From assembly GCF_026191355.1 (NCBI RefSeq), contig NZ_JAPHOQ010000008.1:1-64000 (forward strand): a DNA stretch of 64,000 nt. Reading direction: 5' to 3'. The position numbers and the translations under genes were made by a program. Source of the stretch: Legionella sheltonii (GTDB taxonomy: Bacteria > Pseudomonadota > Gammaproteobacteria > Legionellales > Legionellaceae). The notes under the pieces were generated by a model, which saw only the letters and a list, made by a program, of their open reading frames with translations, did not search any database and was not told the DNA's origin. Every line of letters starts with the position of its first letter. Position 1 is the first letter of the stretch. Positions 49,541 through 59,945 of the stretch are shown piece after piece.

Positions 49541-52393
49541 ATGACGTATCGTATTGGCCAACGCTGGATAAGCAACACCGAAACCCAACTTGGTTTGGGT
49601 ATCATTATTGATTTGAATGGTCGGCAGGTGAGCGTGAGCTTCCCTGCTGCGGATGAAGAGCGTATTTATTCCACCGACAGTGCTCCCTTAAGTCGTATTA
49701 TTTATAAAGTGGGTGACGAAGTCACTACCGCAAACCAACAGAAAATACAGATTTCTCAAGTGGAAGAGCGTCAGGGATTGTTATTTTATACTGGAGAAGA
49801 TGAGGCGGGCAATGAACTACAAATTAGCGAGCTTTCTTTAGACTGTTTTATCAAATTAAACACTCCAGAACAAAGATTATTTAGTGGTTTGTTGGATAAG
49901 TTAAGCACCTTTAAATTAAGGATAGATACCCTGCATCATGTCAGTAGATTACAACAGTCTAGTGTTAGAGGATTATTGGGTTCAAGAACCAGTCATCTGA
50001 AACATCAGGTTTATATTGCCAATGAGGTGGCACAACGCTATGCACCGCGGGTGTTGTTGGCTGATGAAGTAGGGTTGGGTAAGACTATAGAAGCCGGCAT
50101 GATTCTTCATTATCAATTAGGTACGGGTCGCGCCAGCCGGGTATTGATTGTGGTTCCCCAAACGTTGATTCATCAATGGCTTGTCGAAATGATTCGCCGA
50201 TTTAATTTATATTTTTCGATCATTGATGCGGAGCGCTATGAACTTTTATATGAGTTAGATGAAGAAGAAGGGATGCATATTGGTACAACCCAAGAGAATC
50301 TTTTTGAAAACGAACAATTGGTTTTGTGCAGCCTGGATTTTCTGATGGAAAATGAACAAGCTCGCCAGCAAGCGTTGACTAGCCACTGGGATTTGCTCGT
50401 TGTTGATGAGGCACATCATTTACATTGGTCTGAGGAAGAAAAAAGTCCTGAGTATGAATGCATTGAGGAATTAGCAAAACAAAGTACAGGCTTATTGCTT
50501 TTGACTGCGACACCAGAACAAGCGGGAATTGCCAGTCATTTTGCCCGCTTGAGATTGCTTGATCCATCACGATTTTATGATTTTCCTACCTTCAAAAAAG
50601 AAGAAGAAGGGTATCAGCACATCAACAGGCTGGTGCAAGAGTTGATGACCTACGGGGAACAGGCGACGGATGTCTTGCCAATAACGCTTAAGTCGCAATT
50701 AGAAACTTATCTAGGGGACATAACCGGTTTGAGTGTTAGTCAGCTCATTAAAGACTTGTTGGATCGGCATGGGACAGGACGAGTCTTATTTCGCAATACG
50801 CGGGCTGCGATTCAAGGGTTTCCTGAGCGTCAAGTGCATGCCTATCCTTTGGAGTGTCCTACGATTTATTCCGCAATGGATGAACAAAAAGGCCAGCGTA
50901 AGCTTTATCCTGAACAACTTTTGGATAAAGCAATATGGCTGGAAAATGACCCTCGAGTGAAGTGGTTAGCGAATAAAATTAATGAATTACATCCCCACAA
51001 AGTTCTTGTTATTTGTGCTAAGGCCAATACAGCAATTGCTTTAGACCAGTATTTAAAATTAAAAGTAGGTCTTCGCAGCACTTCGTTCCATGAGGGATTA
51101 TCAATTATTGAACGAGATCGTGCTGCAGCTTATTTTGCTGAACTGGAAAACGGGGCCCAGACGCTGATTTGTTCCGAAATAGGTAGTGAGGGCCGAAACT
51201 TTCAATTTGCTCATCACTTAGTATTGTTTGATTTACCTTTAAATCCAGATTTATTAGAGCAGCGCATTGGACGGCTCGATCGAATTGGCCAGCGACATAC
51301 AATTGAAATTCATGTCCCTTATCTCATGAACACGGTGCAAGAGAAATTATTTCGCTGGTATCAAGAGGGATTTAACTTATTCACCAAGAGCTGCTCGGTG
51401 GGTTTTACTCTTTATGAAGAATTTGAAGATCGATTATTACCCATTCTCGATACAGTAGCCCCCCCCCCACACGAATTGGAGCAGTTGATTGCAGAAACGA
51501 AAACTCGTGCCGAACAAATTAATCAAGCACTTCACGAAGGCCGCGATCGGTTGTTGGAATTAAATTCCTGTAATACCTCCCAAGCAGAGGCCTTGATTGC
51601 CGCTATTGAGGCAGAAGAAAATTGTTTGGAGCTAGAAAATTATATGGCTCAAGTATTTCAGGAATACGGTATTGATCATGAGTACCATTCTGAAAGTACG
51701 GAAATATTGCGTCCTACGGATCATATGAAAACAAGTCATTTTCCAGGATTAAAAGAAGATGGCGTTACGGTGACTTATTCTCGTTCTAAAGCACTTGTGC
51801 GAGAAGATGTTGAGTTTCTAAGCTGGGAGCATCCCATGGTCAATGAATGTATGGAAATGACTTTGGACTCCGAGTTGGGAAATGCCGCGTTAGCGACGAT
51901 TTCTATAAAAAGTATTAAACCTGGAACCTTGTTTTTGGAGTCCTTTTTTACAGCAAATTGTGCTGCACCTAAAAAATTGCAATTGGATCGCTTTCTGCCT
52001 CTTACTCCTATTCGGGTGCTTATGGATGTATCGGGAAAGAATCTGTCGAAAATATTGGATTACAAACAATTAAATCAAATGTGTGAGCCTGTAAAACGTC
52101 ATTTAGGCTATCCAATTATTCAGCAAATCCGAACAGATCTGGAACGCATATTAGCGCAAAGTAAAAAAGTTGCGGAAGCGCAACTTCAGGAGATCATAGA
52201 GCAGGCAACGATAGAGATGAAACAAAGTGTGACTCATGAAATAAATCGACTTGAAGCATTAAAAAGTCTCAACCCTTCGATACGTGAGGATGAAATTGCT
52301 TATTATAAAAAGCAGCTTCTCGAAAGTGAGGGATACATTCATAGTACCGCTTTAAAGTTGCAAGCACTGCGCGTTGTAATTAATAAAGCCTGA
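49541..52393 (+). CDS. rapA: RNA polymerase-associated ATPase RapA (HepA)
   Basis: 950-aa Swi2/Snf2 ATPase that binds core RNA polymerase and promotes its recycling. Tudor-like N-terminal domains (YRIGQRWISNTETQLGLG) precede RecA-like lobes with ADEVGLGKTIEAGM (Walker A) and VVDEAHHLHW (DEAH). CSEIGSEGRNFQF and LLEQRIGRLDRIGQ close the site. The ATG at 49541 aligns with E. coli; one at 49532 adds three residues. Homology runs to the C-terminus. An uninterrupted C10 run at 51459-51468 encodes the end of Ala640 plus Pro641-643 in the linker after the motor. Confidence 0.97.
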   Translation: MTYRIGQRWISNTETQLGLGIIIDLNGRQVSVSFPAADEERIYSTDSAPLSRIIYKVGDEVTTANQQKIQISQVEERQGLLFYTGEDEAGNELQISELSLDCFIKLNTPEQRLFSGLLDKLSTFKLRIDTLHHVSRLQQSSVRGLLGSRTSHLKHQVYIANEVAQRYAPRVLLADEVGLGKTIEAGMILHYQLGTGRASRVLIVVPQTLIHQWLVEMIRRFNLYFSIIDAERYELLYELDEEEGMHIGTTQENLFENEQLVLCSLDFLMENEQARQQALTSHWDLLVVDEAHHLHWSEEEKSPEYECIEELAKQSTGLLLLTATPEQAGIASHFARLRLLDPSRFYDFPTFKKEEEGYQHINRLVQELMTYGEQATDVLPITLKSQLETYLGDITGLSVSQLIKDLLDRHGTGRVLFRNTRAAIQGFPERQVHAYPLECPTIYSAMDEQKGQRKLYPEQLLDKAIWLENDPRVKWLANKINELHPHKVLVICAKANTAIALDQYLKLKVGLRSTSFHEGLSIIERDRAAAYFAELENGAQTLICSEIGSEGRNFQFAHHLVLFDLPLNPDLLEQRIGRLDRIGQRHTIEIHVPYLMNTVQEKLFRWYQEGFNLFTKSCSVGFTLYEEFEDRLLPILDTVAPPPHELEQLIAETKTRAEQINQALHEGRDRLLELNSCNTSQAEALIAAIEAEENCLELENYMAQVFQEYGIDHEYHSESTEILRPTDHMKTSHFPGLKEDGVTVTYSRSKALVREDVEFLSWEHPMVNECMEMTLDSELGNAALATISIKSIKPGTLFLESFFTANCAAPKKLQLDRFLPLTPIRVLMDVSGKNLSKILDYKQLNQMCEPVKRHLGYPIIQQIRTDLERILAQSKKVAEAQLQEIIEQATIEMKQSVTHEINRLEALKSLNPSIREDEIAYYKKQLLESEGYIHSTALKLQALRVVINKA
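51459..51468 (+). repeat. C10 homopolymer inside rapA
   Basis: Ten consecutive C bases. Slippage of one base would shift the frame and remove about 307 C-terminal residues. Confidence 0.95.
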
Positions 52394-52425
52394 AAAACCT
52401 TCAGACATAAAGCCTTTATTATTTG

Positions 52426-52459
52426 AAAGGATCCGGTTTGGTAATTATCCGGATCCTTT
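52426..52459. terminator. bidirectional terminator rapA / 743-aa orphan
   Basis: AAAGGATCCGG (52426-52436) pairs perfectly with CCGGATCCTTT (52449-52459), 12-base loop, between convergent genes. Confidence 0.8.
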
Positions 52460-52466
52460 AATGCGC

Positions 52467-54698
52467 CTATGCAGATTGAATGTGCAACCCTTCGTAAGCT
52501 TGCTGCAATACAGATAATTTATTGCGAGTATCCGTATGAAAAAAACCAAAATGTTGTGCTATGAATTTAGGGAGGGGATCTCGATGTTTATCAATGAATG
52601 CCCTGTTTTCATGATTGTTTAATTCATCCTGAATTTTTTGGATAAACGTACCAGACTGTTCTGTTCGCATTTGTTGAGGAAGCATCAAAAATTCAAGGGT
52701 TGTTTGATATAAAGAGAGAACTAACGTGTAGGTTTTATTCGCTTTATCTACCCGTTCGTCGTCTGTTGACTTTTCTTGTAACATCGCCATGGATTTAATT
52801 TTCAAGATCCTTAAGGAATAACTGATTTTTTGATATTTGGCTCGGTTAAAATCGGATGGCTGCTCTTTTTGCATCGCATCAATCTGCTGTCTTATTTGCT
52901 GATCCAGATCATTTAAAATCCTTTCTTTTCGGTTGATGTCCAATAATTCATCTTTAGCGATGGTTTCTTTTAATAATGACTTCCTTGGGGCAGTGACTTT
53001 GATTGGCGTGTCTGCAATTTTATTTTTAGCGTCCATAGCTGGATTTATCGTTTGTGCAATGGTTTGAGGTAGGGTATACATTTTTTCGAAAAACTGAGCG
53101 ACGGCAAGCATCTCATAAACCGCTGTCCTAGTTGCAGATTCTGATGGTTCAGAGTGACGATTTTTATATTCTTTAACTTGCGTGCCAAGCTTCAGTAGCA
53201 TGTGTTCTACTGAGTCGAGAACCATGATAATTTCTTTGGGAAATAATCCTTCTTTTGCAAGGCGCATGGTATTTTTGTTGGCTTTAGAGATCGCGACGAA
53301 CGATTCTTTGACGTGTTGCAGGTCGGCTTCAACAACCCTACATAAATTGTCGAGTACCGTAAAAATTTCAGTAAAATGCTGCGGATCATTAATATAAATT
53401 GCTCCCAATTGTTCTATGCTGTGTAATAAGTGAGAGCAAAATGCTTGTAAGGAAATAATGGCGTGAATTAAGTGGGCAAAATTTGCCATAATGACAGTTC
53501 GCTCCAGCAACTCGTGATCTTCATTAACCACCACAAATTCGGGATCTTTTTCAGGCCCCACTCTTTTGGTGTTAATAAAATTGCGTGAGTCACTAAATAC
53601 CCGCAATATTGCTTTTAACTCTTTGTCTAACCGTGCCTTGTCTTTTGATGTTTTGCTTGGTTGCTGCTGAATGGTTTGTGCCCAATCGGTGAACGCAAAA
53701 AGATCGGCGGGTGATATGACTTTTTTTTCTTTCAAAATGGAACATGGCCTTAAGGATTTGAGATAGTATGCAGCCAAGCCGATGATCCAGTCTTTAAATA
53801 CAGCTTCCGGTAAATTGATTTCATGAAATTTACTAAGTACTGCCCCCCATACTTCAGATTTAATATACTCTCTACGGACCATATTATTTTCCAGCTCATC
53901 AAGGGCTACTGTATCTGCTAAATCCTTTTCTTTCTCGGGCACCACCATTTTTACTAAGAGTCGTAACAATCGATTACTGTCATCAAGGCAGGTTTCTCTA
54001 AGTTCATTGACTAATTCGCGTAATGACAGTGACTCTTTATGTTTGTCCAAGTGTTGTTTGGCATCCAATAAGTAGGTATATACTGGTTGTAAACGTTTAA
54101 AATGCTGGCTATTTTCCCGTCCTTCTTTAGATGCATAATCATCAATAAAGTCGGTCAGCGCGCTAAGATATGCAGAATCAAAATCATAGCCCTCGAAGCT
54201 TAAGCATCTGTTTTGTAAAATATTGAGTAAATAGGAAAGAACACCTGCGGTAGTATCATTATGATTATCTCGACTTAAATAATACTCTTTTAATTTTAAG
54301 ATGGCATGGAGAATGGATTGTCTGTATGAGGATAATTCAGTGGGTACTTGTGGGAGTTTTCTGCCTATTTCCTTAATATCATCCACTGTATAGTGCAGGG
54401 AATCTACTGATTTGATGTCATTTTCAAGGGTAAATTTGAAAATGGGTGGGAAGCCTTGAATAACTCCATAACCAGGAACTTCAATTTTTTCCAAGAAATG
54501 TTTATGGCGTCGATTGATGTCTTCAATTTCATCTCTATGTTTTTTTTCTTCATAGTGCTCCCATTTTTTATGAGCAATTGCAATGACTGCTCCTGTACCT
54601 ACTATCCCAAGAGCTACTAAACCTGCGATGGCTTCAGGTTGTGAAAGGCTAAGAGCGCTGATACTGCTTAATCCATTTAATGCACTGGTTAGGGGCAT
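52467..54698 (-). CDS. orphan large protein, candidate effector
   Basis: 743 aa, unrecognised. One N-terminal hydrophobic helix at about 24-42 (AIAGLVALGIVGTGAVIAIA) precedes a Lys/Glu/His-rich juxtamembrane segment. The rest is helical and charged, with no enzymatic motif seen. The C-terminal 40 residues are helical (KFIAQHFGFFHTDTRNKLSVLQQAYEG). The TM segment is not a cleavable signal because it lacks an n-region charge and cleavage site. Dot/Icm export is plausible only by context. Confidence 0.6.
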   Translation of the reverse strand: MPLTSALNGLSSISALSLSQPEAIAGLVALGIVGTGAVIAIAHKKWEHYEEKKHRDEIEDINRRHKHFLEKIEVPGYGVIQGFPPIFKFTLENDIKSVDSLHYTVDDIKEIGRKLPQVPTELSSYRQSILHAILKLKEYYLSRDNHNDTTAGVLSYLLNILQNRCLSFEGYDFDSAYLSALTDFIDDYASKEGRENSQHFKRLQPVYTYLLDAKQHLDKHKESLSLRELVNELRETCLDDSNRLLRLLVKMVVPEKEKDLADTVALDELENNMVRREYIKSEVWGAVLSKFHEINLPEAVFKDWIIGLAAYYLKSLRPCSILKEKKVISPADLFAFTDWAQTIQQQPSKTSKDKARLDKELKAILRVFSDSRNFINTKRVGPEKDPEFVVVNEDHELLERTVIMANFAHLIHAIISLQAFCSHLLHSIEQLGAIYINDPQHFTEIFTVLDNLCRVVEADLQHVKESFVAISKANKNTMRLAKEGLFPKEIIMVLDSVEHMLLKLGTQVKEYKNRHSEPSESATRTAVYEMLAVAQFFEKMYTLPQTIAQTINPAMDAKNKIADTPIKVTAPRKSLLKETIAKDELLDINRKERILNDLDQQIRQQIDAMQKEQPSDFNRAKYQKISYSLRILKIKSMAMLQEKSTDDERVDKANKTYTLVLSLYQTTLEFLMLPQQMRTEQSGTFIQKIQDELNNHENRAFIDKHRDPLPKFIAQHFGFFHTDTRNKLSVLQQAYEGLHIQSA

Positions 54699-54892
54699 AA
54701 TTTTATCCTCACTAAAAAATTTAAGGCGCGCTATCTTAAAATTAGGTCGATAGGAAAAAGCGAACTACAAAAATTAAAAGGTAGCTTTGTATCCACATGC
54801 AATTTGCACGCCAGGGAGTTTTCTTATAAGTTGAAATGTGTAGAATGAATGGAATACGACTTTAACTGGGTCCTCTCTGAGATCATCACTTT

Positions 54893-55954
54893 ATGGAATA
54901 TTATTCAGTTCTGTATCTCTTGATTTTATTTTTAGTCTCCGCTTTGGTGCATCACTTTTATAAGAATAGCGTCTGTTGCCAGACCTCTGCCGGTAGCATT
55001 GTCATGGCTATTGGGATTGCCACTTTTGATGTGTTGCCGCAATTTCAATTGGTAACCCCTTTGGTTAAACGACTGATTATCCTGGAGTTGTTGGTTATAG
55101 AGCTTTATTTAATATGCTTTTTTGTAAAATGTTCTATGGCAGGGCAATTTAATTTGTTTACTACCAGCGCAATAAATCAATTTGGTATCGGGACGTGGGT
55201 AGCCGGTTCTTCAGTTTTAACACTCTTATTTTTACAAGAATTTCCCTCCTGGGATTTGGTTATTTGGCTGTGTGCCTTTTGCGCGTTATTTTTTTGGCCG
55301 ATTTATCTCGTTATTTCATTAATCAATTTACAGCGCATTTTTTTTAAAAAAATAAAAATACATACGGGTAATATTTTACTTCTTACTGTGAGTACGCAAG
55401 CATTAGCGTTGCTTACCCATTCTTTGTTTGCATCAGTAATGCCGATTTTAATAAGCCAGGTATTAATAATTTTGGGTTATTTTTTCTATGCCATTGGGAT
55501 CATGATTGTTGGGAAGTATTTGCTTTCATGCTCAAAGAAACGTTTGCTGTTAGGTTGGAGTAATGGGAACAGTATCATTCATGGCGCCCTGTCCATCTCG
55601 GGATTGGCCAGTACAGCGACTCACGCTCTTGATGATAGGGTAATTCTTAATACTTGGATTCTTGCAACCAGTTTATTATTTCTTGTTGAGGGAATGAGTT
55701 TCATTAAAATGTACCATCGAGTAAAAATTGCAGGTTTTATTGATGGCATATTTGTTTATAATCTTTCTCAATGGACCCGAATTTTTACTTTAGGAATGTA
55801 TTATTCATTTTCTTTTGCCTTATACAAACAACATGTGGGTAACAAATTTATAGTACAGACAGTGCTAATGTATGGAAAATATATTGTATTAATACTTTTG
55901 TTGTTTGAGGTATTTATTTTTTTACAGGATAGGTTAAGTAATCGAAAGCAATAA
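54893..55954 (+). CDS. polytopic membrane protein of unknown function
   Basis: 353 aa, nearly all hydrophobic, about nine TM helices, no recognisable transporter motif. It stands 43 bases before cfa on the same strand, so the two may be cotranscribed; a lipid-related role would be guilt by association. Lys/Arg are confined to short loops. No strong Shine-Dalgarno at the ATG. Confidence 0.65.
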   Translation: MEYYSVLYLLILFLVSALVHHFYKNSVCCQTSAGSIVMAIGIATFDVLPQFQLVTPLVKRLIILELLVIELYLICFFVKCSMAGQFNLFTTSAINQFGIGTWVAGSSVLTLLFLQEFPSWDLVIWLCAFCALFFWPIYLVISLINLQRIFFKKIKIHTGNILLLTVSTQALALLTHSLFASVMPILISQVLIILGYFFYAIGIMIVGKYLLSCSKKRLLLGWSNGNSIIHGALSISGLASTATHALDDRVILNTWILATSLLFLVEGMSFIKMYHRVKIAGFIDGIFVYNLSQWTRIFTLGMYYSFSFALYKQHVGNKFIVQTVLMYGKYIVLILLLFEVFIFLQDRLSNRKQ

Positions 55955-55997
55955 CAATTACTCAGCTTAAAGTTTTTGAATTGTGTAGTACAAACGG

Positions 55998-57191
55998 ATG
56001 AGTCTACTCATGAATCAGCAAATTAAGAAAATTACAACAGATCTGTTGCATTTGGCTGGTATTACGCCCAACGGGAATGAACCTTGGGATATTCAAATTA
56101 ATAATGAAGAATTTTACCAACGTATTTTTAATGAGGGTTCTTTAGCACTAGGCGAGACCTACATGGATGGATGGTGGGATTGTCAAAGCCTCGACCAATT
56201 CTTTACCCGTATTCTGCGGGCGCAACTGGATCAAAAAGTCAAAGCCAACAAATGGTTATGGCCAAAATTAATTTGGCTCAAATTAATTAATCATCAATCT
56301 AAAAAACGAGCCCTGGAAGTAGGTCGAAGACACTATGATTTAGGCAATGAACTATTTAAATCCATGCTGGATAGCCGTATGAATTACACCTGCGGTTATT
56401 GGAAAAATGCCAATGATCTTGATACGGCACAATTGAATAAATTGGAATTAAGTTGCCAGAAATTAAAACTCGAACCGGGGATGCGTGTATTAGACATAGG
56501 CTGTGGTTTTGGTGCTTTTGCCAAATATGCGGTGGAGCATTATGGTGTCAGTGTGGTGGGGATCACCATATCCAAAGAACAGTATGAATATGCCAGACAA
56601 AATTGTTCTGGGTTGCCTATTGAAATCCGCTTCCAGGATTATCGGGATATTTATGAACAATTTGATCGTGTGGTTTCTTTAGGGATGTTTGAGCATGTAG
56701 GTTATCGAAATTATCGTGTTTACATGCAAAAAGCTCGTGATTGTCTTCAAGATAATGGTTTGTTTTTGTTACATACCATTGGCGGAAACGAAACGACCAA
56801 ATCCTGTGATCCCTGGATTAATAAATATATATTTCCTAATGGTGTGATTCCGTCTATGGAGCAAATCAGTAAAGCTTCAGAAGGATTATTTGTTATGGAA
56901 AACTGGGCAAACTTTGGGGCTTATTATGACAACACCCTAATGGCCTGGCATGACCGCTTCGAACAAAATTGGGAGCGTTTAAAGGAACAATATGACCAAC
57001 ATTTTTATCGTATGTGGCGCTATTATTTATTAGCATGTGCCGGTTCTTTTCGTGCTCGTTCAAACCAGTTATGGCAAATTGTCTTTTCCAAAGAAGGCCT
57101 TCCAGGAGGGTATCAAGAGCCTTTATTTACAGGCATTAAAAACAAAGAATCTGAAAATAAAAAAACAGTTTCGAATTTTGAACTGTTATAA
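55998..57191 (+). CDS. cfa: cyclopropane-fatty-acyl-phospholipid synthase
   Basis: Transfers a methylene from SAM to cis double bonds of membrane phospholipid acyl chains. 397 aa against 382 in E. coli. Family marks: GSLALGETYMDGWWD, RRHYDLGNELFKSMLD, MNYTCGYW, SAM motif VLDIGCGFGAFAKYA, SLGMFEHVGYRNY, and the C-terminal YYLLACAGSFRARSNQLWQIVFSK. A second ATG four codons on (56010) is possible. A hairpin follows. Confidence 0.96.
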   Translation: MSLLMNQQIKKITTDLLHLAGITPNGNEPWDIQINNEEFYQRIFNEGSLALGETYMDGWWDCQSLDQFFTRILRAQLDQKVKANKWLWPKLIWLKLINHQSKKRALEVGRRHYDLGNELFKSMLDSRMNYTCGYWKNANDLDTAQLNKLELSCQKLKLEPGMRVLDIGCGFGAFAKYAVEHYGVSVVGITISKEQYEYARQNCSGLPIEIRFQDYRDIYEQFDRVVSLGMFEHVGYRNYRVYMQKARDCLQDNGLFLLHTIGGNETTKSCDPWINKYIFPNGVIPSMEQISKASEGLFVMENWANFGAYYDNTLMAWHDRFEQNWERLKEQYDQHFYRMWRYYLLACAGSFRARSNQLWQIVFSKEGLPGGYQEPLFTGIKNKESENKKTVSNFELL

Positions 57192-57197
57192 AAAAAA

Positions 57198-57220
57198 GAG
57201 GGATACTTGCCGTATCCCTC
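57198..57220. terminator. terminator between cfa and hydrolase
   Basis: GAGGGATAC (57198-57206) pairs perfectly with GTATCCCTC (57212-57220), loop TTGCC. The A-run before it becomes a T-run on the minus strand, so it also suits the convergent hydrolase gene. Confidence 0.8.
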
Positions 57221-57232
57221 GAGTGTATTCAA

Positions 57233-58198
57233 TTAGTGCTTCTTGGCAAATGCCATACGCAAATGACTGTTGATGGTTTCGATTGCACTACGACATGCTG
57301 GAGTATCAAAAAGATCATTGAGCATGACGAAATCATGAATAGTGCCGTGATGGCGGATTCCGGTGACGGGAACACCCGCTGCATTAAGCTTATGCTCATA
57401 TGCTTCACCTTCATCCCTCAATACGTCACATTCACCATTAATTACTAGTGCTGGAGGTAACCCTTTGAGTTGATCAACAGTGGCTTGCAACGGACATGCG
57501 GTGATTTCTTTTCTTTTTGCTTTATCGGGTAAATAATTGTCCCAAAACCACTCCATGGCTTTTTTGGTTAACCAAGGGCCATCAGCAAATTCTTTGTAGG
57601 AGTCATTTTCAAAGTTGGCATCAGTTACTGGATAAATGAGCACTTGATAATCAATTTTAGGACCGCCACGTTGTTTGGCAAGAATGGTCATCACTGCGGC
57701 CATGTTTCCTCCGACACTATCACCCGCAACGGCTAAACGAGAAGTATCCAGGTTGAGTTCTTTGCCATGCTCTGCAATGTATTTCAACGCCGAATAATCT
57801 TCTTCAATTTGAGTTGGGTATTGTGCTTCCGGAGCTAAAGAATAATTGACAAATACAACTGCAGCATGAGCACCCACTGCAAGCTCACGCACAAGACGCC
57901 CATGAGTTTGCCAATCTCCAAAAACCCAACCTGCACCATGATAGAACATGACTACGGGTAGTTTTTCTTTTGAGCCTTTGGGACGAATAATACGAATGCC
58001 TACTTTCCCTTTGGCATGTTGAATAAAACGATCTTCAATATCTACCGCAGGTTCTTTTATTGAAGGGGCTTCTTGCAATTTATCAAAAATGGCTCTTCCT
58101 TCTTGTACTGGAAGATCATAAATCGGTTTACCACCAGCTTTCTTGATTTTTTCAACGAAAGCCCAGGTTTTTGGTTCTATACGCTTACTCAGATCCAT
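57233..58198 (-). CDS. alpha/beta hydrolase, HSL-type esterase
   Basis: 321-aa carboxylesterase/lipase of the hormone-sensitive-lipase group (family IV). The oxyanion motif is in FYHGAGWVFGD (HGGGW variant with Ala), the nucleophile Ser in VAGDSVGGNMA, Asp in NGECDVLRDEGE, and His in HGTIHDF. The ATG at 58198 is chosen for GAGGACAG upstream; an ATG five codons earlier lacks a site. No signal peptide. The substrate is likely short-chain esters. Confidence 0.9.
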   Translation of the reverse strand: MDLSKRIEPKTWAFVEKIKKAGGKPIYDLPVQEGRAIFDKLQEAPSIKEPAVDIEDRFIQHAKGKVGIRIIRPKGSKEKLPVVMFYHGAGWVFGDWQTHGRLVRELAVGAHAAVVFVNYSLAPEAQYPTQIEEDYSALKYIAEHGKELNLDTSRLAVAGDSVGGNMAAVMTILAKQRGGPKIDYQVLIYPVTDANFENDSYKEFADGPWLTKKAMEWFWDNYLPDKAKRKEITACPLQATVDQLKGLPPALVINGECDVLRDEGEAYEHKLNAAGVPVTGIRHHGTIHDFVMLNDLFDTPACRSAIETINSHLRMAFAKKH

Positions 58199-58493
58199 TT
58201 TTTCTGTCCTCATGGTTGAAGTTTAAACACAATTTCTTTTTTTTTCTCTTATGAATAATATGAAGCCAAGGCTGTCACTTTTATTAACAGGACAAAATAA
58301 GTATAGACAATTTGGAGATTTTTGTTTTTTCTTAATAAAAAAGCTAAAAAACTCAAACGAGTGGTGATTATTGATTCGGTAAAAAAGGGGATGGGATCTC
58401 ATTGATACAATAACGTGCAGCCTGAGCGTAGGGGAGAAACCGCTTTCGGTTTTTCGGACTTACACCCAAGCTAAGATCTTAGCTAAATCTTCA

Positions 58494-58922
58494 TTATTCA
58501 TTTCCTACTGGAAACGATCCATGTTCAGCATTTCGATAATCAGGGAAAGAACAGTGCATGTGTGCAATCTTCCAGGCTCCCTCTTCTTTTTCGATGGTTA
58601 GGGTACCACGCAAATGTTCGAATAGATGCTCCTTGCCCTCGATGGTAATGCGTGCATTACATACTGCGGCAGCCCACATGGCATCTTCAGGAGTTGGAAC
58701 AAAACGAATTATTTCTATTTTACCCTGCTCTGATTGGCTCCAATCCCTTCTAAATTGTTCTTCTATTTCTTTTACGCCGATACGATATTCATCAAGTGCA
58801 GATCCCCAAACATTCGTATGTTGAGTAAAAAGACTGAGTAACAAAGGTAAATTACGTTGTTCATACCCATCACAAAATTGTTTAAAGAGTTGCTCTGCTG
58901 GTTTTATTTCTGGACGTTTCAT
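58494..58922 (-). CDS. SnoaL/NTF2-like protein
   Basis: 142-aa small cone-shaped-fold protein of the SnoaL/DUF4440 kind. EQLFKQFCDGYEQRNLPLLLSLF is the usual opening helix pair, and the WKIAHMHCSFP ending is the typical last strand. Such proteins include isomerases and unknowns; no active site can be assigned. AGGAGAA lies before the ATG. Monocistronic. Confidence 0.75.
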   Translation of the reverse strand: MKRPEIKPAEQLFKQFCDGYEQRNLPLLLSLFTQHTNVWGSALDEYRIGVKEIEEQFRRDWSQSEQGKIEIIRFVPTPEDAMWAAAVCNARITIEGKEHLFEHLRGTLTIEKEEGAWKIAHMHCSFPDYRNAEHGSFPVGNE

Positions 58923-59011
58923 AAGTTATTCTCCTGAGCCAATTTTTGACGGAGTATAGAAAACGAAAAAGAAGTTGTCTGTCCGTTACAAACACGGACA
59001 CCAGTAAAACC

Positions 59012-59785
59012 CTATACTGCCGAACATAGATACAACATCCGCTCCATTTCTAATTTGGAAGAATATCCTGTACGTTGTTTGATACGCAGCAAATAGGTAT
59101 CTACTGTTCGAGGTGAAAGCTCAAGAAATTGAGCGATTTGTTTGTGGGTTGCTCCTTGCAGCAATAATCTGAGACAGGTTAATTCTTGTCCCGTGAGGTA
59201 GGTCGCTCCACTTTTTCCAATCACAGGGATTTGGCCTTGAGTCAGGCAAATATCTTTGTAATTCACATCACGATAGGCTTCAGGTAAAGCGATGGGGTTT
59301 TTATTCAGTTCTTGGATTAACTCTTTGTTTTGAAGATCAAAATCAAAAATAAACTGCTCAATTGCTTTGAGCTTATTGAGATAAAAAGATCCCGCATGTT
59401 CTTGTTCATAGGGTAAGGCAACCGCAATCATATCGTAATAATTTTTACTGCGGCGGACTAAGGTCAGCCCATTGTGCATATTAAATTTTTCGCGGGCAAT
59501 TTGCACTGGTGTACTGGGCAATTCTTCATCCCAAAGAAACCAGTATGAGTGCGTTTTTTCATGATCGTTTTCAAATGATGAGAACACCACAGGTTCATTC
59601 TCAATGTGTTGGAAGTATTCAAAGAGACCGGTATTGTTGGTCAAACAATTAATTGAGCCATCCGCAAAACATCGTAAATATTGAAAATAATTAAATCCAA
59701 ATGTGTCCAATAAATTTTTGCTGACTTCCTGAATTTTATTTTTTAGCAAAAAAATGGGATGGTTTAAGTCAATTTTTAATGACAT
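59012..59785 (-). CDS. LuxR-type transcriptional regulator
   Basis: 257 aa with a C-terminal GerE/LuxR helix-turn-helix at about 199-257 (GQELTCLRLLLQGATHKQIAQFLELSPRTV, quoted in part). The N-terminal about 170 residues are unlike canonical AHL-binding domains by eye, although the size is similar; the ligand is unknown. Members of this type act as solo regulators in Legionella. No luxI or kinase gene adjoins. It is divergent from the small acidic-tailed protein, which it might regulate. Confidence 0.88.
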   Translation of the reverse strand: MSLKIDLNHPIFLLKNKIQEVSKNLLDTFGFNYFQYLRCFADGSINCLTNNTGLFEYFQHIENEPVVFSSFENDHEKTHSYWFLWDEELPSTPVQIAREKFNMHNGLTLVRRSKNYYDMIAVALPYEQEHAGSFYLNKLKAIEQFIFDFDLQNKELIQELNKNPIALPEAYRDVNYKDICLTQGQIPVIGKSGATYLTGQELTCLRLLLQGATHKQIAQFLELSPRTVDTYLLRIKQRTGYSSKLEMERMLYLCSAV

Positions 59786-59945
59786 TTTATATAAAGCAAC
59801 CTGAATTAATTAGACAAGCTGAAAGGTATTTTGTCAGTAATTTTATTATTGATCAAATTGAATTGCATTGTTTCATTTCTTTATATTTGATATAAAGTTT
59901 AAAAAAAGCGTATGGATTTTTAATTTCAGAATAAAGGAGTTTATC

